Shown here one piece after another: positions 55,915-64,000 of a stretch of 64,000 nt of DNA. Source of the stretch: Panopea generosa (lineage: Eukaryota; Mollusca; Bivalvia; Adapedonta; Hiatellidae); the NCBI GenBank assembly GCA_029582155.1, contig CM055901.1, positions 22,113,597 through 22,177,596 on the forward strand, read 5' to 3'. Position 1 is the first letter of the stretch, and each line of letters begins with the position of its first letter. The translations under genes were made by a program, and so were the position numbers. Below the pieces are notes generated by a model, which worked only from the letters and a program-made list of their open reading frames with translations, was not told where the DNA came from and did not search any database.

Positions 55915-56095
55915 AGGGGCCAAAGTTCCAACCGGATGTTTACATTTTGAGTTTGCTGATTTCCGCTTTCTAATATAACCAATCAAATTTAAGTTTACAA
56001 AATGATTAACCAATCAAATGCAACCTTTCATTGGTTAGAAAAGTAAATAAACGTGCTCCTTGTAAAACTTACGTAACAAGACAACCGTAGAACGG
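55915..56095. promoter_or_regulatory. CCAAT-rich likely promoter, possibly divergent
   Basis: Three CCAAT boxes lie within about 60 bp: ACCAATC near 55,978 and 56,009, and ATTGGTT near 56,030. There is also an ETS-like ACCGGATG (about 55,931) and a TTACGTAA-type bZIP site (about 56,070). The block lies between the minus-strand PEX39-like gene and the plus-strand SRD5A-like exons. On the minus side CACAG|GTATGA (about 55,818) could end a 5' non-coding exon. Serving both genes is an inference. Confidence 0.4.
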
Positions 56096-56831
56096 GTAGA
56101 TTTCGAAAAAACAGCAGAAATGACAGACTAAAACAGTTGTTTAAATATGTTTTTGGTTAATATTTCTATATTTTCGTCTATGTATTGTGTTTGTCTATGT
56201 ATTTTTTTCTTATTTTATTTATTATATAACTCGTGTATTTTGTACATGTATGCGCTTTTATAACACACAGATCACAAAGATCTTTTATTGTGTGTCTCCC
56301 GAGCCGTCGTTATAGATAGCTTTTAAGATTTCGAAATAATAAAAAAGATGTCCATTCACGCCTAATTGGATATTTCAATACAGAAATGCATATTCCCACT
56401 TCAGTCCCAATGGTGGGAGGCAAAGGAGTCAAAGTTTTAAAAATCTGTCTCTGAAAGTACAAGACTGTCATATTTGGTAGTTGGCATGTATTCTATTATT
56501 CTAACCATTTTCTTACAGGATTGTTTAAGCCATAATAAACCATAGCAGTTTTTATATAGAAACGCATATTCCCATTTTATTCCCAATGGTTAGGGTTGGA
56601 GGAAAGGAATCAACATTGGTCCTGGGGACTTATCTGTTTATAACATAGAAAAATCTCAAGAACCTGGCAAATTTGTTCATATATTGTAAAAATTAAATTA
56701 AAATTAATGATCTAAATGAATCTTTTTTTTTCAAATTAAGGAGCAAGAATGCATTTGAGGCCCATTGAATGGACTTTTATCTAACATAATTTACTATATA
56801 GGTCTGCTACTATGGTCCTCAATGGCTTTAA

Positions 56832-57039
56832 CCCTTTACTCCATAGATACGCATTTTCCCGCACCAATCACAGAAGGCTTTAGAAAACAGTGCAGGAAGA
56901 GTTCAGATTGCTTGTAATGAGCAATTTGAACACTTCCTGCACTGTTTTCCACTCTGTCAGTTAATATAAAGATAATTCACCCAATAATTCAAAAGCTTTC
57001 AATATTAGGTGTCCAAAGGTGTCGATATGAAGTAAAGGG
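56832..57039. mobile_element. piggyBac-like MITE, copy 2 (opposite orientation)
   Basis: A 208-bp relative of the 47.5-kb element, flanked by TTAA at 56,828-56,831 and 57,040-57,043, with the same CCCTTTACT ends and a slightly decayed central palindrome. It lies upstream of the SRD5A-like exons. Confidence 0.8.
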
Positions 57040-57678
57040 TTAAGACTTATTAAAAACAGTATAAATACTGGCTCAATAGAGTTATCTTTTGTGGTGATAG
57101 TAGTGGTGTATTTGTTTAACGCTAGAGTTTCTGGGTTCCAATCCTTACTGAGATTTTTCATTACAATATCTCTAGTTGTGTTACATTGATGGAGAAAAAA
57201 GGAAGGTATTGAAGGATGAGTAAGAGTGGGGCTGTTCAGTGAGCTTCAGTTAGAGAATGATATAAATATATAGATTAATAAGAATGTGACAAATCGTGCA
57301 TAATTGAGCTGTAGTGGCATTAGTCTAGTGTGACTAATTGCACATCTCTTAGGAGCCTTTTAAAGATGTTTTTATTTTGCATTACCAAGCCAGCGTTATT
57401 AGCAGCAGATTGTATATTCAAGTAATAAAAAAGCTGTCCATTCACGCCTTATTTAATCAGGCTAGCATTAGTCTAACAAAAGGAAGTTCTGGGTTTTACA
57501 TATTTGAACCATTTTTCTTCTTGTGGTAGTTTTAAGAGTTGTGATATAATAAAACTGTTCATGGTTAAGGCTTGAGAAGGATCAATCTATGTTTAAAGTT
57601 ATTGTGAGAATACTCTCGTAAATTATATGTTAATGAGATCAGTATAACAAGGAATCCTGTATGTTTTATCCCTTTCAG

Positions 57679-57822
57679 GCAATACCCTGGGAACTGTATG
57701 GAGATGACACTAGCAAGTTTTGGGTCCACTATGGGTTAATCATCCTTGGCTTTCTTCTTGCTATGATAACGTTTATTGTGCAGACTGTGAAACCAGCACC
57801 ATACGGAAAGCATGAATCAAAT
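57679..57822 (+). CDS. SRD5A: SRD5A-like exon with first membrane segment and YGKH motif
   Basis: Acceptor CCCTTTCAG|GCA, donor TCAAAT|GTAAGT; 48 codons, phase 0. An in-frame ATG at 57,661 sits inside the acceptor tract, so a mono-exonic start (MFYPFQAIPWELYG) is possible if transcription begins nearby. A SINE begins about 20 bp past the donor. Confidence 0.85.
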
Positions 57823-60800
57823 GTAAGTTTTTTTTGTTCACTTGACGGTTAACTCAATCAGTAGCACGCCTGATTATTAATTCATGGGTTGTGAGTTTGA
57901 ATCCCCATCCAGCCACTGTCTGATTGATGAACAACATTGTATGATCTCATTGCCGTTGTTATCTCACCGCTGATTTGTGGGAAAACTTTAAGTTACTTGT
58001 GAATATAGGTGTGCTTGAGTATTGGGTAACCTTCCAGGGTCCCAGAAAAGAGTGGTTAGGTTAACTGACCATATGTGTGTTGGTGGTGGCACAAATTGAC
58101 ACTTAATATTCAATTGCTTACATGAAATAAACAGTTAAAAATCTAATGATTTTCCTCTGAAAGTCATGAATCTTGTGGGATTTTAAATTTCTTGACCTTG
58201 TGAAAAAATACTTAATAATCAAATTGTGAAAATGAATTCAATTCAGATTACTTTGTAATGCTGTTTGTGAAAATTTTACCTTGTACATTATCCACATAGG
58301 ATGCCAACTGGGGACCCATGATACCACAGAGACTGGGGCATGTCATGTCTGATGCAGTTCCTGGTGTTCTGCTCTTTGTTTTAGTGAGTATGATTCAATT
58401 ACCAGACAGTTTCTAGTTTGTATATCTGTGAGTCTGGACTGCAGTGATTTCTCTTTTTGTTGTTGATTAAAATTGTTGGAAATTCTTCAGCTTGTATGTT
58501 TTGTCTGTTTTACAACACATTGTGATACATTCAACCATCAAATTGTAACAAGTTACATACACATTGTGACATATTCAACCACCAAATAGTAACAAGTTAC
58601 ATACACATTGTGACATATTCATCCACCACACAGTAACAAGTTACATACACATTGTGACATATTCATCCACCAAATAGTAACAAGTTACATACACATTGTG
58701 ACATATTCATCCACCAAACAGTAACAAGTTACATACACATTGTGACATATTCATCCACCAAACAGTAACAAGTTACATACACATTGTGACACATTCATCC
58801 ACCAAATTGTAACAAATTACACACACATTGCGACACATTCAACCACCAAATTGTAACAAGTTACATACACATTGTGACATATTCAACCACCAAACAGTAA
58901 CAAGTTACATACACATTGTGACACATTCATCCACCAAATCTTAACAAGTTACATACACATTGTGACATATTCATCCACCAAACAGTAACAAGTTACATAC
59001 ACATTGTGACACATTCATCCACCAAATCTTAACAAGTTACATACACATTGTGACACATTCATCCACCAAATTGTCACAAGTTACATACATATTGTGACAT
59101 ATTCAACCACCAAATAGTAACAAGTTACATACACATTGTGACACATTCATCCACCAAATAGTAACAAGTTACATACACACTGTGACGCATTCATCCACCA
59201 AATCTTAACAAGTTACATACACATTGTGACACATTCATCCACCAAATTGTAACAAGTTACATACACATTGTGACACATTCAACCACCAAACTGTAACAAG
59301 TTACATACACATTGTGACACATTCAACAACCAAACTGTAACAAGTTACATACACATCATGACACATTCAACCACCAAACTGTAACAAGTTACATACACAT
59401 TGTGACACATTCATCCACCAAATCTTAACAAGTTACATACACATCATGACACATTCATCCACCAAATTGTAACAAGTTACATACACATTGTGACACATTC
59501 AACCACCAAATTGTAACAAGTTACATACATATTGTGACACATTCAACAACCTAATTGTAACAAGTTACATACACATTGTGACACACCAAATTGCAACAAG
59601 TTACATACACATTATGATGTATTCAACCAGCAAATTGTAACAAGTTACATACACATTGTAATGTATTCAACCACCAAATTGTAACAAGTTACATACACAT
59701 TGTGACACACCAAATTGTAACAAGTTACATACACATTGTGACACATTCAACAACCAAACTGTAACAAGTTACATACACATTGTGACCATTCAATCACCAA
59801 ATTGTAACAAGTTACATACACATTGTGACACATTCAACCACCAAACTGTTACAAGTTACATACACATTGTGACACATTCATCTATCAAACTGTAACTTGT
59901 TACTTTCACATTGTGACAATTTCAACCACCAAATTGTAACAAGTAACATACACGTTGTGATGCATTCAACCACGAAATTGTAACAAGTTACATACACATT
60001 GTGACACATTCAACCACATAATTGTTACAAGTTACATACACATTGTGACACATTCAACCACCAAATTGTAACAAGTTACATACACATTGTGACACATACT
60101 ACCACCAAATTGTAACAAGTTACATACACATATTACACATTCAACCACCTAATTGTAACAAGTTACATACACATTGTGACACACCAAATTGTAACAAGTT
60201 ACATACACATTGTGACACATTCAACAACCAAACTGTAACAAGTTACATACACATTGTGACCATTCAATCACCAAATTGTAACAAGTTACATACACATTGT
60301 GACACATTCAACCACCAAACTGTTACAAGTTACATACACATTGTGACACATTCATCTATCAAACTGTAACATGTTACTTTCACATTGTGACAATTTCAAC
60401 CACCAAATTGTAACAAGTAACATACACGTTGTGATGCATTTAACCACGAAATTGTAACAAGTTACATACACATTGTGACACATTCAACCACATAATTGTT
60501 ACAAGTTACATACACATTGTGACACATTCAACCACCAAATTGTAACAAGTTACATACACATTGTGACACATACTACCACCAAATTGTAACAAGTTACATA
60601 CACATATTACACATTCAACCACCTAATTGTAACAAGTTACATACACATTGTGACACACCAAATTGTTACAAGTTACATACACATTGTGACATATTCAACC
60701 ACCAAATTGTAACAAGTTACATACACATTGTGACATATTCAACCACCAAATTGTAACAAGTTACATACACATTGTGACACACCAAATTGTAACAAGTTAC

Positions 60801-63655
60801 ATACACATGATGACACATTCATCCACCAAATTGTAACAAGTTACATACACATTGTGACATATTCAACCACCAAATTGTAACAAGTTACATACACATTGTG
60901 ACATATTCATCCACCAAACAGTAACAAGTTACATACACATTGTGACACATTCAACCACCAAATTGTAACAAGTTACATACACATTGTGACACATTCAACC
61001 ACCAAATTGTAACAAGTTACATACACATTGTGACATATTCAACCACCAAATTGTAACAAGTTACATACACATTGTGACATATTCAACCACCAAATTGTAA
61101 CAAGTTACATACACATTGTGACATATTCAAACACCAAATTGGAAGCTTTCCTCAAGTTTATATACAAAATGGAAAATGATGTGAATGTAAGTATTTATCA
61201 TACTCCCTAGTAAAAGCCTAATAGAACAGGAGCTTGCAGACAGCATTGGTGTGTTACATTAACAAATCAAAATAAAATGAATATATCGCCAACAAATTAT
61301 AAAGGATAAATTTATTCATTATATTTATTTTGTTACAGATATTTTTCCTGTATGGAGATGCCAGAGGATATGTTAATTATGTTTTCTTTGCCATGTGGTT
61401 GTTCCATTATTTACATAGGTAATATTTTACATCACTTTATATACTTATTGTTGTATGGTGTTTAGTGTCGCTTTCAACAATTTTTCATTCATATCGCGAC
61501 GGTGTCTACTTTAGACAGTATTCTGAGCACTGGCACACTGGAGTATCATGCTGAAGACACATGGTATGATATCCCACCCAGTCACATTGTACCAACAAAG
61601 GGTCGACCAGTCCTAGAACTTTCCTCTTAATGTTGAGCGTCAAACAAGGAAGTTTCTAGTACCATTTTTAAAGTCTTTGGTATGACCTGGGCGGGGATCG
61701 ATCTTACGACCTTCCGCATGTGAGGGGAACGCTCTACCACTAGACCATGCTGTGGTCTGATATACTTGTACATTTGGTGGTATGGGGTTTTGTGCCTTGT
61801 TTTGTTTATTAAATGGCGGTAAGCCTGCCTAAGCATTTTTCCTCCAGGTTCCATCAAGCAGTTACCTTTTAACTAGGAGACTTGTTATCCCCCGCCACCG
61901 CTCGGAGCAGGGGGATATAGAAATGGGCTCCGTCCCTGCGTCTGTCCGTGCGACATCCATGCATCCATTACATATCTCCTTCAGTTGTGATTGGAATTTT
62001 AAATAACTTGGCACAAATGTTTACTAGGACAAGACAATGTGTTATATGAATGACTTGGGTTTGTTTGGCAATGGTGTAGGTCATAGCTCAAGGTCAAGTG
62101 TTTGGAAATCCAATGTATACGCTGTGTTTCCTCTTATCCGGACTATATTTTTAGTTGTGATTGGAATTTTTTAAATAACTTGGCACAAATGTTCACTAGG
62201 ACAAGACAATGTGTTATATGAATGACTTGGGTCTGTTTGTCAATGGTCTAGGTCATAGCTCAAGGTCAAGTGTTTGGAAATCCAATGTATACACTGTGTT
62301 TCCCTTATCCGGACTATATTTTTAGTTGTGATTGGAATTTTAAATAACTTGGCACAAATGTTTTCTAGGACAAGACAATGTGTAATGCGAATGACTTGGT
62401 CTGTTCGTCAAAGGTCAAGGTCATAGCTCTGTCTATCTGCTGCTGTCCTGACCTTATTTTCTTTAGTTGTGATTGGAATTTTAAATTACTTAACACAAAC
62501 GTTCACTAGGACAAGACGATGTGTCATGCCAATGACTGGGGTTTATTAAAGGTCAAGGTCAAAGCTCAAGGTCAAATGTATACACTATGTTTTGTCCTGT
62601 CCGGACTGTATCTTCTTTAGTTGTGATTGCATTTTTAAAAACATGGCACAAATGTTCACTATGACAAGACGATGTGTCATGCGATTGACTTGGGTCTGTT
62701 CATCAAAGATCAAGGTCACAGTTCTGTCTGTCTGCTGCTGTCCGGACCTTATCTTCTTTCGTGTTATTGGATTTTTAAATAAATCTGCACAAATGTTTAA
62801 CTAGGACAAGATGATGTGTCATGCGAATGACTTGGATCTATTCTTCAAAGGTCTAGGTTACAGCTCCGTCCGTCCACTGCTGTTCGGACCGTATCTTCTA
62901 TAGTTGTGATTGGATTTTTAAATAAATTGGCACAAATGCTTACCAGCCCAAGACAATGTGTCATGCAAATGAGTTTGGTCTGTTTGTCAAAGATAAAGAT
63001 TAACTTACATATTTATGGTTCGACTTAGAACACCACACCAGTGCTCACTGGGACAAGTCAAAGTGTCATATAACAGTTGACTATGTATTTCAGTTTATGG
63101 CATTTACATGTGATTTTTGTGCTTGGAACTGTTTCATTTTGCACACTTCTCTGGAAATGCCTTTAAGGGTTAATGTTGTGGTTGGGGATATGAACACGTT
63201 AGTGGCAACCTCTTGTTCTCATAAGATGGGTGTGCATCTCCTGCTGTCATCAGACTCCCTCTCTGCTGGCTACATGGCCGCCCAAAGATGTACGTTGGAA
63301 TATTTTGATATGAGTTATCTTTCTTTTTAAAACACAAGTTAGCGTAATTATATTTTGTTTGAGAAATGACATTTAATATAAACATCAAATAAAATTATGA
63401 AAAAAAAGAATTGGATTTTTATTGAGGCATTCTTCACAGATATTGTCATCATGTTACATATAATACTAAAGTGTAAACTAAAATTTTGCAGTTTGGTTAC
63501 TTAGCAATAACAATTCATGAACGATCAGCAATCCGTCCCCCGGCCATTATGTTGATACTGATAGTGACATGATTGATTTATTTATTAGTTATATTTCAGA
63601 GGTATTCTACACCCCATGTTGATGAGGTACAGAAGCAGTCAGGTGGCACTTGGGT
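57679..63655 (+). CDS. SRD5A: Steroid 5-alpha-reductase (SRD5A1/2-like), 5' part; continues past the right edge
   Basis: Exons 57,679-57,822, 58,300-58,383, 61,339-61,418 and 63,600 to about 63,654 have consensus splice sites and matching phases. The product has three hydrophobic stretches (FWVHYGLIILGFLLAMITFI; VPGVLLFVLIFFLYG; YVNYVFFAMWLFHYLHR) and 'VKPAPYGKHESND', equivalent to the SGYGKHTES motif of SRD5A2. It ends with HYLHRGILHPMLMR, equivalent to HYFHRTFVY. The family is an ER membrane NADPH-dependent reductase of the 4-ene bond of 3-oxo steroids. Aligning from YGKH without gaps places Asp (MSDAVPG) where vertebrates have the catalytic Glu of QELPS. The C-terminal NADPH-binding half lies outside. 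The start is either the ATG at 57,661 or in an unseen upstream exon. Confidence 0.82.
57840..58115 (+). mobile_element. tRNA-derived SINE (family A) next to an SRD5A-like splice donor
   Basis: Head GGTTAACTCAATCAGTAG and B box GTTGTGAGTTTGAATCCC, then the family body ending GACACTTAATATTCAATTG. It begins about 17 bp after the exon's GT. Confidence 0.75.
58300..58383 (+). CDS. SRD5A: SRD5A-like exon with second membrane segment
   Basis: Acceptor CCACATAG, donor GTTTTA|GTGAGT; 28 codons (DANWGPMIPQRLGHVMSDAV then PGVLLFVL), phase 0. The Pro-x-Arg before the helix is conserved with 'LPAR' of SRD5A enzymes. Confidence 0.85.
58515..61140. repeat. 44-bp-unit satellite array in an SRD5A-like intron, about 60 copies
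   Basis: Units read CAAATTGTAACAAGTTACAT and ACACATTGTGACACATTCAA. Each holds the inverted repeat TGTAAC-AA-GTTACA. A 474-bp block is duplicated: TCTATC at 59,881/60,355 and CACATATTAC at 60,127/60,601. Confidence 0.95.
61339..61418 (+). CDS. SRD5A: SRD5A-like exon with third membrane segment
   Basis: Acceptor TTGTTACAG, donor CATAG|GTAATA; 80 bp encoding IFFLYGDARGYVNYVFFAMW then LFHYLH plus two bases of Arg. It lies beyond the 2.6-kb satellite in the intron. Confidence 0.88.
61455..61765 (-). mobile_element. tRNA-derived SINE (family B)
   Basis: On the minus strand the head has ATGGTCTAGTGGTAGAGCG (A box) and GGTCGTAAGATCGATCCCC (B box). The body has AAATGGTACTAGAAACTTCC and the tail AAGCGACACTAAACACC. 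The 76-codon minus frame here is not a gene. Confidence 0.8.
61900..63000. repeat. Bivalve-type tandem repeat, about 7 units of 140-170 bp
   Basis: Units hold TTAGTTGTGATTGGAATTTT, TTGGCACAAATGTTCACTAG and GACAAGACAATGTGT, with 'aaggtcaaggtca' between. The left end has CCCCCGCCACCGCTCGGAGC. It lies in the SRD5A-like intron; the 70-codon frame at 62,592 is incidental. Confidence 0.85.
63600..63655 (+). CDS. SRD5A: SRD5A-like exon after HYLHR
   Basis: Acceptor TATATTTCAG|A completes Arg, then GILHPMLMRYRSSQVAL. A donor is likely at CTTGG|GTCAGT (63,655); otherwise the frame runs into TGA at about 63,691. The exact 3' edge is uncertain. Confidence 0.7.
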
Positions 63656-63865
63656 CAGTGGAATTTTATTTCAATAACTATAGCCCACTTTGATAAAAAT
63701 GTTTTAAGGGATTTTAACTAAATTTTTAATAGGTTACAGATTATATGGCATATCCAGTTTTATTGTTGAAGGAAGACCTCAAAATGGATAAAACCATTGT
63801 CCTCTCCCGAGAATCTGGCAAACATTCTGACGCAAGTTTTATAACTTATCTGGGCTTTACCATAT

Positions 63866-64000
63866 AACCCACTAATGAGAGATAAGTGATCTTGAAACAG
63901 TGTGTTAGACCATGCAGACATACAGGTTCCGCTTCTTTAACATACAACCCACCAATGAGAGATAAGTGATCTTGAAACAGCGTGTTAGTCCATGCAGACA
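63866..64000. repeat. 80-bp direct repeat running off the right edge
   Basis: AACCCACTAATGAGAGATAA and GTGATCTTGAAACAG recur 80 bp apart (63,866 and 63,946); the array may continue outside. Confidence 0.7.

Noticed and set aside
61670-61765. Possible minus-strand tRNA gene with GTGGTAGAGCG and GATCGATCCCC
   Set aside because: It is the head of a family-B SINE; the cloverleaf is degenerate and a full SINE body follows.
63097-63388. 77-codon plus frame and overlapping minus frame near the right edge
   Set aside because: They lie in the SRD5A-like intron, show no splice borders in phase with it, and resemble no domain; probably part of an unclassified repeat.

Overview
This is a window of an animal nuclear genome, most likely a bivalve mollusc. 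It is AT-rich, its coding exons are short and lie in long introns with GT-AG borders, and it is full of tandem satellites, tRNA-derived SINEs, LINE fragments and MITEs. Several dispersed repeats resemble ones I associate with bivalves: blocks with 'gaccttgacctttga', 'ggggccataactc' and 'aggcccatgggcctt'. The species cannot be fixed from the sequence. There are no prokaryotic features, no CRISPR array and no intact tRNA or rRNA gene. Most open frames longer than 60 codons are by-products of repeats. The real genes were found by joining short exons whose phases and splice sites agree.

Minus strand, 0.6-26.2 kb (promoter possibly near 40.5 kb): twelve exons of an ARHGAP45/ARHGAP29/GMIP-type RhoGAP, covering the N-terminal conserved region and nearly all of the F-BAR domain. 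The C1 and RhoGAP domains should lie beyond the left edge. One exon (26,041-26,239) sits between two unrelated satellites, an 89-bp-unit array of about 4.2 kb and a 46-bp-unit array of about 4.8 kb. An 898-bp hAT-like element is inserted in the second array. A CpG-containing segment with YY1-like and E-box motifs at 40.4-40.6 kb ends in a splice donor and is a candidate 5' exon and promoter.

31-46.6 kb holds no confirmed coding exon. It contains a degraded LINE on the plus strand (32.0-33.5 kb), repeats with nuclear-receptor half-site motifs, a 21-G run, a 186-bp-unit array and several bivalve-type dispersed repeats.

Minus strand, 46.8-51.6 kb: three coding exons of a small peroxisome-type protein. 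It joins a PEX14-like helical domain to a C-terminal KPWE motif, as in the PEX39/C6orf226 family. Its 3.1-kb intron is almost entirely a 61-bp-unit array built from the intron's own 3' splice site. Upstream are a 30-bp minisatellite grown from a SINE tail and a dead jockey/CR1-type LINE.

Plus strand, 55.4-64.0 kb: one well-formed exon of an unrecognised gene (55,391-55,559), a CCAAT-rich likely promoter, and four exons of a steroid 5-alpha-reductase (SRD5A1/2-like) gene that runs off the right edge. One of its introns holds a 44-bp-unit array of about 2.6 kb. The three identified gene products work in separate processes: Rho/actin-membrane signalling, peroxisomal import and steroid/lipid reduction. 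What they share is introns swollen by satellite DNA that often starts right at a splice site.
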